In this document: positions 48,140 to 59,858 of the stretch, in pieces
Layout of the letters: each line of letters begins with the position of its first letter
How positions within the stretch are numbered: position 1 is the first letter of the stretch
Source of the DNA: Sphagnum magellanicum
Lineage: Eukaryota; Streptophyta; Sphagnopsida; Sphagnales; Sphagnaceae
NCBI GenBank assembly: GCA_021904315.1
Contig: CM038911.1
Span: 3,102,501 to 3,166,500, forward strand
Direction: 5' to 3'
DNA: 64,000 nucleotides
Translations under genes and position numbers: made by a program
The notes under the pieces: model-generated
What the model was told of the DNA's origin: nothing
The model's database searches: none
What the model saw: the letters and a program-made list of their open reading frames with translations, nothing else

Positions 48140-51100
48140 CTAATCTGATTGTACATTGATGGAAGCAGCTGCCTTCTTCATATCCTCCAGGGCATCAACA
48201 CAATATTGACTAAGTTTCTCAGGGTCGGGAATGAGATGTTTAGAACTCATAACCACCAAGCCTGCCTTTCCAGCATAGCTCACCAAGTAAAAGCATAGTG
48301 ACTGCACCCACACAAAGAAAAAGGGTTGATTAGCTGTGTGTACACAGTATGGACAAGCATATTATCTCCAAAGATCAAGTGGGTAATCCCCATAATAGAG
48401 GCAACGCCTTGAAGCACATCATGTGGTTATATAACCCGTGTTGGGTGGTTCTTTCATTTTGTTGTAACCTCCAGTGCAAGGATTTTGGAAACTTTCGGAA
48501 TGAAAAAAAATGCCTGGTTCCAACCTTGGGCTTCAGATATTTGAAAATTTTCAACAAACCTGCTGGTTTTAATAAAGAACTGGCAAAGAACTGGCGATTT
48601 CAGGGTACGTTCTGTGATGGGCTCTTTGGGTCTTTGAGAACTGTGGTTTATGAGTCAAAACTGGCTCTTTGACTTTCTGAGAACCACTGGTCAAAGGGTC
48701 AATATACCCGACACTTACCCACTGGTTCTTTCTTTTGAAAAAGAGAGAACCCACCCACACTGGATATGACATTCAAGTTGCAATTTTGAGAGTTTCCATG
48801 CATCTGAGGCCATTTCTGAGATTTCTTTTCAAGTCTGAGATTATGTCATGGCTTTTTTGCTGTTGTTGGGTATTAGAAAAATGCAAGATTGTGAAGAGGA
48901 AATGCATACCTGTGGGTGTCCAGAGACCACAGGAAATATGTGAACAATTGGGTTATTATCCAGCATGACAGGCTCGATAGGACCAGGAACATTTGACACT
49001 GTCAATGTTGTCTGCAGGATTGCGCGCCGTGTGAGCATTGTTGTCAGCTGCAAAAACCAAACAATCTCATAGCTATTATGAACACATTACTGTAAATCAT
49101 GAAAAAACCTAGTTTTTAGGAATCATCAAACCATCCTAACCCTAAATTTTCACCATCCACAAGCAAAAGGCTGAACATGCTACCTTCACAAAAAAAACCC
49201 AGCATTTAGACACAGAGAACAGATGAACATACATAGGATCTATGATAGAAGAGGTGTAAGAAGAGAAAATGAAACATACAGATGGGCCTGCAAGCCAGCT
49301 GAGAAGTGTTGCGCTCCAGAATGTGAAAAGTCCTTCAAGGGATGCCTTTTTACTGTCACTCACTTTCTTGGCCGCACGGACCTGGTCAAGAGGGTCACTA
49401 TAATGCTTGAGAGAAATTGGCAAAACCAAGTACCCCATGTGGTTTCCCCAGCGCACCTGTGATCCTCCTGCCATCATTGCCTCTAGCTCCTGTACAACCA
49501 CAGGACCATAGCTTGAGTACATCATACACACATATATATACCCTTCAAAAAATGGGTCTATAATCTTTAGGTTTACAAAAAAAAGGAAACAAAATTCATT
49601 TCAAGGCAAATGCCTCATGAGAACTCTTGTGTGTCAGGAACTTTTGCCAAAACCTAATAAGAAAGAAAGGCCTCAAAATCAGTCAGGTACCAGATGATAC
49701 CTGTAGGCCCGGTGATGCTCTAGTGTTTACCAAAGCTGCTGCACGTATTCGAAGGGCTTCTACTTTTTTTGAAGTGTCTCTTGTTTGAGAAACCACTCCA
49801 TTTCCTGTTGTTCCATCAATGGTCATTTCTTCAATCGTCTTCCTTGCATTCATTTGAGATTCCTGCCCTTGACCCTCCTCAACTGCCCCCCAATATAACC
49901 ATTTCAAGTGTTAAGACTTCTTGAGGCTTTAACAACTTAAGGGATCAAGTGTAACTGAGTGCATACTGGCACAAACAAGAAAAACTAATATCATCTTTCG
50001 ACTTTCCATTTTCCCCATTTTGGCACTTCAACTTCTCAATGAAGACATTGTCAAATGAAGTTGAAAACAAGTACTATTATGGTGTCTGGACCAAGCAACA
50101 GAGGCAACCCACTTTACCATTGTCTCAAGGAAAAAAATTCACATGACTGTATACATGTGGTGGATACACACACGAACATAAATTCCTCATGTTCCAAAAC
50201 TATTGTCACCTGTGACAAGACAAATCAAATGATACTCATACAAATTGAGAAAACAGATAACATGATCCAATTTAGGTCAATTCTAACACACAGACATAAT
50301 TACCACAGCAGTGGAAAGAGATGGAGATGGATTGCAAGAACTGAGATGCAAAATTGGTTCACAAAACCATACAAGTATTATGGTTGGCAGGGAGAGTAGA
50401 AGCTTCATTGTAACGGCCTTGCAAATAGCGATGGAGAGATGCACCTATCATACCCAATAACACATCATTGATTGTCTGCCACCCACCACCACCACCCAAG
50501 TTCCAATTCCCCCAATCATTGACAGCTCTTGCAAAACAATACTTTTGCAAACAATACCACAGACAAAGATGCTTGCTTGATTTCTCTGATCAACTCTTCT
50601 CCATGGATACAACAACAAATGTGTGAGAGACAGTAAAGAACTTACCCCACCAACAGTGTTCTTCACAAACTTCATGTCTTTCATGTTGACCTCAGTAAGT
50701 ACAAGAAGCTTGGGTTGTTGCTCGACTCCTGCAGAGCCTTTGATCACAGTGTCACTGTCTTTTAACCACAACACCGTTGCCAAGAAATAGAAAATGCCCC
50801 AAACTGTATTCACCAAAAGAACAAGCATCTTCCAAAAAGATTGCAGAAAAGATTGTCTAGCAGCCACTGCGCTTGATTGTCCCAATGAGACTGGAATTGA
50901 AGGCAGCTTCTCAGGATTATCTGTCTGCCGTGTACTTGCCAGCATGAGGGACATGAGAGAAGTTCCATCTCCTAAAGAATGATGCATCCGCAAAACCACA
51001 TGTGCAGCAGCATTCCCTGATGTTCCATTCAGTACATGACATTCCCATAGCGGTCGTGATGTGGGCAACGGTGGTGCAATTGCAAGATCACAGACATACT

Positions 51101-51643
51101 TCTCAACAAACCCTGGGGTTGCAATTTCCGCTTCTGAGATGCTTGATGGCTCAAAGACATGAGCATCCATGTCCACTTCTGTTTCTACCCAGACCTCAAC
51201 TCCCTTTCTGTTCTTCTTCTGCATTCTCAAAAGAAAGTTAGTACATGAATTCTGTGCATGTGTGGAATACTAGAGAAATCAGCTACCAGCTAAACCTAAA
51301 CCCTAAAGCCTATACACAACAACAAATGATGATAAGAAAACGAAACAAGACTCACCACAATGCTGGTAAATCGCTTGTGTTTCACCAATGTGTTCTTGAC
51401 AGCTTGCTTGAAGGATTCCAAGTTGATGGTCTTCTGAAACCCCATGGTGCACAAGATGGTGCAGCACAAATCAGGTTGAAGAAACATTCTTCCAGCTGGT
51501 GTGACAGGCTCTTCCTCCGTTGATTCTGGTTCCCTCTCTCCTAGAGCTCCTGCTCCCTCTGCCGCCCTAGATTTTAAGCCACCACTCTTGTTTATTTGAA
51601 GATGTCGAAGCTTCAATTCCGACACACCCTCATTTGATGCCAT
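48140..51643 (-). CDS. WSD-type wax ester synthase / diacylglycerol acyltransferase, seven exons
   Basis: Exons in transcription order are 51643-51356, 51218-50646, 50475-50373, 49882-49701, 49489-49280, 49047-48910 and 48301-48140, all with GT-AG introns, giving 551 residues. The protein joins fatty acyl-CoA to a fatty alcohol or diacylglycerol, making wax esters (cuticular wax) or triacylglycerol at the ER. EEPVTPAGRMF (44-54) and KHKRF (88-92) open the acyltransferase domain. RPLWECHVLNG is at 151-161. The catalytic HHSLGDG is at 175-181. A hydrophobic helix lies at about 225-247, and INDVLLGM at 289-296 is the ND motif. The C-terminal DUF1298 half includes VSNVPGPIEP (469-478) and ends at LIPDPEKLSQY. 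An in-frame stop lies upstream, fixing ATG 51643 as the first start. The exon 3 donor is uncertain: gtatgg at 50372 keeps GRYNEAS, and an upstream gttaca also fits the phase. The gene looks intact. Confidence 0.93.
48724..48751. repeat. 28-bp near-palindrome in the last intron of the wax synthase gene
   Basis: The sequence ggttctttcttttg...agagagaacc pairs with itself almost completely. It lies in the 608-base final intron together with several agaactgg/actggttct words. Role unknown. Confidence 0.7.
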
Positions 51644-51783
51644 GGTTTCCGACAGTTGCTGAGAATCCCAAGTTCCTTCAAAGGGTTTCAACCCTAAATC
51701 CTAAACGTGTATGTATGTATCCGCCTTTCTCTCACTCAGAATTGTTGCTTGCCTCACTCTGCAATTCAAAAGCCACAGAGAGA

Positions 51784-52234
51784 ACACACACACACACACA
51801 CACACACGAAGTAATCGTCAGTCAGTCCCCTAGAAGAGATGATTCACCTCCAGTAGAGAGCATGAACAAAATGAGCTGGTTCTCTCTCCAAACCAGCAAC
51901 TTTCTCTAGGTAGTTTGCCTCACACACAGACCAGAATTCAAAATCTTTGCAAAATAGAAAAGCACGAACACCCATCTCTCTCTATCTGTCTCTTTCCGAC
52001 TTCTTTTCTGCCTTCCAACAGCCATGCTTTACAAATTTCTCTTTATATGGAGATTGTTTGTTTGTTTGTTTTTGCGATCCACTTGTCTGAGGGCAGGTGA
52101 TCTCACAGATCGAAGGCTGTGTTACAAATGGTACAAGAATCACTACGAGACGCTAGTCATAATCTACACACACTCTAGACTGCTTTTCAAAACTAGTCAT
52201 ACAAATGAATGCGGCAGGGAGCTTCCTAGGTCAG

Positions 52235-52284
<50 letters not shown>

Positions 52285-52777
52285 GCGTAGAATTTTCGCT
52301 ACCCACTCAACAACAACAACAACAACACTCCCCCGTTTCTCTCAAAAACACTTTGGGGAAGCACCCATCCACCCACCTTCCAAAAACAAAGCAGCAACCT
52401 ATCCGGATGAAGAAAAAATTCACTCAATTCCCAAACAAATCAAGCATTGTTCTTGTTCTTGTTCTCCTTGTCCTTCTTCCTCTTCTGCTTATTGCTCTTC
52501 TTCTTCTTCTTCTTCTTCTTCTTCCCGAATCCAAGAGCAACCGATTGATGGATTCTGTACAGTGATCAAATAACAGACAATAAAAAATTCAACAAACAAA
52601 ACCCATACACCTCCATCGTCGTCGTCGTCATCATCGTCGTCGTCATCATCATCATCATCATCATCACAGCTTGGAAATCCACCGCTACTACTGCTTATAG
52701 ATTGTTGACTCACAAACGGTTTTAGCAAAAAACAAAAAAACAAGACCCAAAAAAAACAAACAAACAAACAAACAAAA
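51784..52777. repeat. Microsatellite cluster in the wax synthase 5' region
   Basis: Within 1 kb lie (CA)n at 51784-51807, (CT)n at 52237-52282, (CTT)n at 52496-52524, mixed (CAT/CGT)n at 52612-52666 and (CAAA)n at 52754-52777. On the coding strand these are GT, GA, GAA, ATG/ACG and TTTG tracts. GA-type repeats are common near plant promoters. They also create spurious open frames with poly-Asp and poly-Glu. Confidence 0.9.
52042..52047 (-). promoter_or_regulatory. Probable TATA box of the wax synthase gene
   Basis: Read on the minus strand the site is ccatataaagag, about 400 bases upstream of the start codon. It would place the transcription start near 52015 and give a 5' leader of about 370 bases. 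The (GA)n tract lies about 190 bases further upstream. There is no other equally good TATA box between it and the start codon. Confidence 0.5.
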
Positions 52778-53069
52778 TAGCGAACAGAATTTGCTAGGAT
52801 GTGATTCAATTTCAAGACTACGAGCCAACTAAAATCGCGACCGTAAGTGGCAGAGCTTGAATTCCACCGCAAGTGCAGACACAGAAGCAGAAGAAGAGAC
52901 TGGAAATCCAAGTCTCCAATTGCAAAACTTGGAACTCCAGTTTTGCTTCTTAAAGTTCTCCTGTTTTTGTGGCTCTTCAAACCAAACTTCAACTTCAAAG
53001 CATCTCTCATCCACACGCCAAAGAAAGACAATAATACAAAAAGTAGTATACTATCTTCAGCTTTCGTCG

Positions 53070-53204
53070 ACTATCTTTCAAAATACAGCAAAGTGAGAGT
53101 ACCAGTTCACTCATCCTTCCTTTTTTAACTAGCTTTAAAATACTGCAAAGTGACGACCAGTTTACTCATCCTTCCTTTTTCAACTGTCTTTACAATACAG
53201 CAAA
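53070..53204. repeat. Tandem array of about 57-bp units, three copies
   Basis: The unit contains ctttnnaaatacagcaaagtga, then accagttnactcatccttcc and a T-rich end. Copies are spaced 57 and 55 bases apart (aatac-gca at about 53082, 53139 and 53194). The array abuts the next tandem array. Confidence 0.85.
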
Positions 53205-53736
53205 GTGAGGACCAGCCCTTACGAGCATCTCCAACGGTGCTCAGTATGTAACTCTGGATAGTAAAATTAAATGTCGAAGTTTAGCTGTTTTTGTTTTTTT
53301 TTTTGGGCAACCCCACTAATCAAATTGAAACTGCATATACATTGGGGACTACTAATAGCAAACCACCTGGACCAATCATTGTGTGAGGACCAGCCCTTAC
53401 GAGCATCTCCAACGGTGCTCAGTATGTAACTCTAGATAGTAAAATTAAATGTCGAAGTTTAGCTGTTTTTTTTCTTTTTTTTTGGGCAACCCCACTAATC
53501 AAACTGAAACTGCATATACATTGGGGACTACTAATAGCAAACCACCTGGACCAATCATTGTGTGAGGACCAGCCCTTACGAGCATCTCCAACGGTGCTCA
53601 GTATGTAACTCTGGATAGTAAAATTAAATGTCGAAGTTTAGCTGTTTTTTTTTTTTTTTTTTGGGGCAACCCCACTAATCAAACTGAAACTGCATATACA
53701 TGGGGGATTACTAATAACAAACCACCTGGACCAATC
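53205..53736. repeat. Tandem triplication, unit about 178 bp
   Basis: Three nearly identical units start gtgaggaccagcccttacg at 53205, 53383 and 53562. They differ by a few substitutions and by the length of a poly-T run, so the amplification is recent. Each unit contains the left terminal repeat gagcatctccaacggtg of the element at 53223-53998. Confidence 0.92.
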
Positions 53737-53998
53737 TGTTTACTGTTTGTTTACTGTTTACAATTTTACGTCCGTTTGGGACCAGAAAGTCCAATCATTG
53801 TGATCCACCAATTAGAAATACTGAGCCGCAGTCAGGTGCAATTATTACACTCTTTTTGGGAGGTGCACAACCAGCCACTGCAAGCTGCACGAATTCGGTG
53901 GAGAATTACAAATTTCCTGAGCTAAACCGGCACATTTTGACTTTTTCACAATAAATTTTACTGTCTGGAGTCACATACTGACACCACTGGAGATGCTC
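53223..53998. mobile_element. Terminal-inverted-repeat DNA element, non-autonomous
   Basis: The left end gagcatctccaacggtgctc (from 53223) pairs with the right end, which in reverse complement begins gagcatctccagtggtgtca (53998 leftwards). Similarity continues for about 55 bases (gtatgt-actc---a-agtaaaatt). No transposase is encoded. The left part has been triplicated, so two extra left termini sit inside. I cannot assign the superfamily or a clear target duplication. Confidence 0.7.
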
Positions 53999-54049
53999 TA
54001 AACACTTATAGTCTTCCAAAATGATTATCATAATCATTTTTTTAATCAC

Positions 54050-54200
54050 ATTAACTAGGTTAGGCTTACCTATGGGTTACCTCCTTGCTTAGGGGCTACC
54101 TACCTATCTAAGAATTATCTACCTACTCATTTGAAAGGCTTAGTTAAATTAAGGGATACTTAATCGTTATTTAGGTGAAAGGATACCTAAGAATGTATAA
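54050..54200. repeat. CCTACC/GGTTACC-type degenerate repeat
   Basis: Words such as taggttaggcttacctatggg and cctacctatctaagaattatc resemble the blocks at 13.5, 37.2 and 55.1-56.0 kb. Confidence 0.55.
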
Positions 54201-54789
54201 GCATTATCAAAATCTTAGTCCAAAATCATATTTCAAACTACGTATCAATCCCCATTTTCACTCTTAAATCCCAAAACCAAATGTGCAATCCAGAATCTTT
54301 GTTTTCAACCTTGTGCATAAGCTTTGTTTTATGGGTGGGGATTATATAAGTGGGAGGTGTTCCCAATTACTTTTTCCTTTTCATTTCTCAACTATGGAAG
54401 GGTTTTTTCTCACTTGTAGATCATGGCTTCATCATTCAAATGTGATTCTAACTCTATTAAATAGTTCTAGTTCATCTTCAAGTGATTATGAGATGATACA
54501 TGACATGTTTGTAGACATGGATAAATCGAGACAATATGCATTTGTGATTGCAATTGTTGCTATCAACTCATTTGATATGTTCAATGCAAATGAGTTAGAA
54601 GAAATAATTTTTGGATTCAGGTGTTAGAATTGAAATGTGTTCATTACTTTGTGAGAAATGTCAAGGTTGTTTAAAACTTTGATCAATGTCATTTTGGCCA
54701 AGTTTGATTAATTGAAATTACTAGTGGTACCCACCATTGCATGCCATGCACATTTTATAAGTGAGCACCATATTCAAGTTTTAAATTAT
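54201..54789. other. No recognisable gene
   Basis: A 114-codon plus-strand frame (54283-54627) includes a Ser run and DYEMIHDMFVDMDKSRQYAF. It could be a decayed transposase N-terminus, but no motif supports that. Confidence 0.3.
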
Positions 54790-55085
54790 TTTTTTTGGTT
54801 TAGGGTTTTTTTATTATTAAGGTTTGGATATTAAGATTTGAAGTTAAGGTTCGGATGAAGGATTCAGTTTTAAAGTTTGGGTTTGGGGGTTTGGATTAAG
54901 GTTTTTGTTTTAAGGATTTTGATTTAGGGTTTGGAATAAGGTTTAGGGTTTAATGCTTTGGATTTAAGGTTTAAATTAAGATTTTTTTTAGGGGGGATTG
55001 AATATGGAGATTTCAATTAAAGTTTTAATTTTAAAATTAAGGTTAAAATTTTAGTTTTAGGGATTAAGATGAGAGTTTTAAAAGA
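54790..55085 (+). repeat. Degenerate interstitial telomere-like repeat
   Basis: Variants of the plant telomere word tttaggg (ggtttagggttt, gatttagggtttgg, aaggtttagggtttaat) alternate with gtttggatt and ttaaggtt over about 300 bases. Perfect heptamers are few, so the tract is old or was never a true telomere. Confidence 0.6.
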
Positions 55086-55099
55086 GTTACAAGGTTCTC

Positions 55100-56000
55100 A
55101 GAAGATACCTAAAGGTTATTATAGATGTTACATAAAACCTATCGAAGAGGCTATACAAATAATCCTTAAGTTAGGGGTTATTTAAGGAATATTTATGGGG
55201 TTTATTTATATTAAAGGCTACTTAAAGACTACCTCAAGACCACATAAAAACTTACCTAGGGCTATTTAAAATAAGGGCTATCAATGGCCTCCATAGGGGG
55301 TTACATAAGAATCATTTAATGTGTTACATAAGGGCTAGTTGGGAACATACTTAAGTTAGGGGATACTTAAGTGTTATTTAAAGGGCTACTTAAAGAACTA
55401 CATAGGCTATACATAGGGGCTATGAATTAGCCTTAGTAGCCCTTTTTTGCACTATAAATTAATTTTATGTAGCTTTTAAACAACCCCTAGGTATCCCTTC
55501 ACTTAAAAAATCTTTAGATAGTCCCATAAGTAGGTCCTACATAACTCCCTAAATGACTTTCAAATATCCCATTACCTAGGAACTTAGCCTTTAAGAGTCT
55601 CCCTAAATATCATTTCAAATAGGCCCTAGGTAATCCCCTAAATAGAACTTAGGTATCCCATAACCTAGGTTAGCTTATAGGTGTTTCCCTAGGTAACTTT
55701 CTAAATAGGCTTTATGCAACCCCATATGTAGGCTTTTGATGTCCCTAAATAGCCTTTTATGTAAGTTATATGTAACCCTTTAAGTAGTTTTTAAATATCC
55801 CATAACCTAAGTAAATCATTATGTGCCTTCTTAGAATATTCCTAGGTATGCCCTAGGTAGATTTTTAATAATTGTTAGGTATTTTTTAGCTTTAAAAAAT
55901 CCCTAACTAACCCCTTAGGTAAGCTTTGTGTAATCCTTAAGTCCTAATTAGGTACATCCCATAACATAAATAAGCCCCTAGGTAAACAAGTAGAATATGA
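55100..56000. repeat. Degenerate CCTAGG/CCTAAG-rich repeat block
   Basis: Words such as ggctacttaaagactacc and ggggttacataag in the first half become their near complements (aggtaatcccctaaatag, cttaggtatcccataacc) in the second half, switching near 55430. The block as a whole is therefore a very diverged inverted repeat of short units. It contains no gene. Confidence 0.6.
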
Positions 56001-59000
56001 ATGCAAAACACAATAAATAAAAGAAAATATTCAAATTATCATGGGTTGAAGAAAAAAAAAAAATCCCTCTATAATTTTTTTGGGGGCATAATCCCATCCT
56101 ATATTTTGACTATCATCCTTAGTATTAAAGAAACCCAAGGTTTTCATCCTAGATTTTACTAACTTTGTGGATAGTTTTAATGTTTGGGAACCATTTTCAT
56201 CATTTGTTGGGTTCATATTTTTTGTAATTGATTATCTCCATTTTCATTTGCCATATTTGATCAATGCAAAAGCTTTGAAAGTTGTAAAGTGATTGTGAGT
56301 ATAGTTAGGTGCAAAAAATGTAATAGAAACGGGTTGTTATGACAAATTTTATTGTGAAGGATGAAGGATGTCTTAAATACTAAAAAAGGTTCACCTAGCA
56401 AAATTGGCATGTTATGGAGTATGGAAGAGGTCCCTTACCATTAGGAACGCACCAATGTGGGGCAAGTATTTGATTTTTGTAATACCCATTGGTTTCAAAT
56501 ATTTGCAAGAAATTAAAATTAAAAAATTGTTAATTTTGGGTATTTGAAAGTTTTCAAAATCAAAAAAATTATCAAATCTAAGTATTTGAAAACAAAGAAC
56601 CTTTGGTTTTGGGCATTTCAAAAACTTCAAATAACCATTAGGTTTCATGAAAAATTTAACAAAGTCCCAATGGTTTTAGATGGCTATTTGAATTTTTTTT
56701 CAAATTTGCAATTATATAAAATAATCAAATATTTGATTTTTTGATAACTATGGTTATATATCAAACTGGGTATTTGATTATTATATGCACTATTATTAAC
56801 TTTGATACCCTACTTTATAGTTGATGGGGGTTTGGTGTAATTTATAATACCCACACCACTCTAGAATGCACCACTAGGAATATGGTGAGCCTAATGGGGG
56901 TAATCCATAGTTCTTTTAGGTGGTAATTGATTATTCCAAAGCTTGTAACCAATTTTAGATTTAATTCACATTTCAAAGCATGTTGTATTGTAACAAAAAG
57001 AACAGGTAACACAATATCACACACCCCAAAATGAATATGCCAACTATTAGCCATATTTTTACGATTTGAAATGAATAAAATCCCTCAAGTACATCAAACT
57101 TAAAATAAATTGATTATGCATTTAAATGTCTATCCAAAAACATTTAATTTATGGGTCATCATGGATTATATCACTTCAATTTCCTTTCATGGAGATTAAT
57201 TGGTCATCTTCTTGTAGTCCCATTTGTGATATATGACCCAACACATATGGAATAACCGCCCACTAAAATAATCCAAAACATATCCATCACATATGTGTAA
57301 AAAAATCTTTGAACAACTATAAGATCGCATGGCTTCGAACTTCCCCCCCAACATAACCCATTTAACACAATTGAATACTTCCCCATAGAAATGAATAGAA
57401 AAATAATTTTCACAATTGGTCCCAAGAGGTTTGACAAATATGAAATAACATTCTAGGCAACTTACCAACAAAAACCCTAATTAAAACATTGCTAGAATAA
57501 AACCTCACTTCAAAGCTCCCATTTCAATGGGTATTTTCTTCCTTGTAACAACTTAGCTTCCCTAGAATCACCAAACATCTCTTACATCACAATTGACTTG
57601 CCATCTAAGCATTTTTAAAAACCCTAAAGTTTTTCATCACATCCATGGTTTTGACCTCTACAAACTATTGTTGAACCTTTACTCCCTTTGTTGAAGTTCA
57701 TGGCACATCAAAAAAAAATTTAGCTTTCCAAGGTCATAAAATTTTCAATCGAGGGGCATTTTTCCCCCATCAATTGAAAAAGTAGTCCACACTCCAAAAA
57801 CAACACTCAAATGACTATAATTAGTAATAAAAAAATAACACTGAATAACAACCAACATTTAGGTATTTAACTTTTTTTCACCTTTGAATTTTCGTCTTTT
57901 TATCCTCAACTCCAACACCTCCTCTTTGACTAATGTCCTTCAAAACACAATGCAAAACCAACAACCCATTCAAAATTTACCTAATGAAAAAACCATGACA
58001 CAATCAATGTCATTAAACAATAAAACCCGTAGTGCTCATAAACTACAAAAAAACAAACAAAGAAAAAAAAATAGCCATGGCAATCCACATCTTCGTTTCT
58101 TGTCAAAATCAATTGCCAAAAGTTTTGTTGTTTTCTACTTTTGACGATTGATGGTACTATTTCATCAAGTTACATTTTCATCCCTTAACTTTTCATTAAA
58201 GTAGACTAATTTATCATACAAGTGAAGTAGACCAAAAGTGAAACCATCAAATGGTTGCATGCACAAGTGCCATGGCTTGAATTGGACACCCCAACCATTA
58301 CATATATAGGAAGTCTTCTTTGGACTTTTAGAATGAAACCTTTATAAGGGCAAAAAACTGAAAGAGGAGGGCTTGGAGTCCCAGGGGAAGGAGACTTGGC
58401 ATAGATACATATATGAAGTCTGTGAAGTCATGTGGGAAGAGGACTCCTACATAAATATCTTCACATTTTTTTTGGGTTAGTATTAAGATCAATAGTGTTA
58501 TTCAAAACTCAGCACAATTTTATGCAAAAGTTCATGCTTGTTAAGGGTCACTCCCTAGGGGCCTTATGTAGAAGGAAATAAGGTCTCTTAAATGATGGGA
58601 TCCCAATTATATGTTAGAACTTGGAACCCACCTTTGGAATCACTATAAAAAAATTTAAAGGTTTGTATGACATGTTCCCTAGTGCTATAAGAAGGTAGTT
58701 TAATATATACATAATTTACATTTACATGTATATTAATGGACCAGGGAATTCAACTCTTTAAAGGTGTTAGTGGAACAAAGGTGGGTGATAAATAACATGG
58801 AAAATGGTCTTCACCTTGCACGGAGGTGGGCCTTATACTAATGATTACCACATAAATTAACAAATGGAATTGAGAGGTCATGGGTAGCTAGTTTGGATGG
58901 AGGTAAATTGAATTATGGTTAGGTGGAGTTCAATTTGTAGATGTGTGATATGAGAAGTGGGGACTTTAAATTTGGATCCTAACAAATTAGAATGGACACC

Positions 59001-59366
59001 TCCACTAAGGGTTGTAATGAGGACTTATAAGGGGTTGATGGGTCAACCATAATAACTAATGATTAGGTTGTGTATATCAATTTTGTGAAACATCCTTTGT
59101 CCAAGCCATGAAACTTTAATGTTATTGAAAATCAAGATTATTTTTAAGCAAGAAAATTTACAACAAAAGACATCAAAGTATTTCAAATCTCCTAGTAGCT
59201 GTTAGTTCATGATTCAACAAAAACCTTCCTTGAATTTGATTTCAATGAAATAACCAAAAGGAAACCTTTATAAACCCTAAAAACATGCATTCCTTAATTA
59301 TGTTAGTATAAGCTACAAAAAACTTCTAAGATTCTTGATATGAGTTGTTAACTCAAATATCATTAA
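56001..59366. other. No recognisable gene
   Basis: AT-rich sequence. Bases 56450-56780 are rich in atatttgatt/caaatatttg words forming loose tandem repeats. Open frames are short and overlap on both strands. Confidence 0.45.
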
Positions 59367-59858
59367 TCAAATTGACAATTTAAATTTCATACATGTTTGT
59401 ATGATCTGATGTGTTAAAGTTAATTGAAGATTCAAAAGGTCTTTTGTATCCTCCATCTTTGTCATTAAACCAAATGTTTCACCTATAAGTTTTGATAATC
59501 CAAATGAATAACACCAATCCACGTGAAAGACTTCATGGTTGACAAACTTACATTTTTTTGAGGAAATTATGTGCATCATTAAACAACATGGGTGGTAGGG
59601 GTTATTGCGTGATGCAACCCAATTGTCATTGAAATAAACCAATTCATTACAAATTTGGCAAGCTTGAACATTGACCATTGTGAGGCAACTAGACAAAGTT
59701 GATGGCTTGATGAATAACAATGGTTGTAAATGAAGGCCTACTTTTGTTTTCACATGAGCATGTTGCTTTGCCATCATGGTCAACACATCTTGGGCAAGCT
59801 TCAAGCCCTTCACAAAGGGACTTGGATGTTCTTTCACATTCAACAAAATTATAATCAC
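59367..59858 (-). pseudogene. Zinc-finger coding-like fragment, same motif plan as 29.9 kb
   Basis: A 163-codon open frame contains HPSPFVKGLKLAQDVLTMMA, then VQACQICNELVYF, NPYHPCCLMMHI, SSKKCKFVNHEVF and DWCYSFGLSKL. The C-x2-C ... YHPxC-x3-H ... C pattern mirrors the segment at 29889-30155 on the same strand. The family is unknown to me. It is probably one domain of a larger, broken, dispersed unit. Confidence 0.45.

Noticed and set aside
49683-51241. Plus-strand open frames across the wax synthase gene
   Set aside because: They lie antisense to well-supported exons and encode nothing recognisable.
51643-51691. Longer N-terminus for the wax synthase (frame open to 51691)
   Set aside because: The first codon there would be TTG, and a stop lies just upstream in frame. 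The first ATG is at 51643.
52489-53031. 180-codon minus-strand open frame with long Asp and Glu runs
   Set aside because: It is made by the trinucleotide microsatellites at 52496-52666. The remainder has no domain, and it lies upstream of the wax synthase TATA box.
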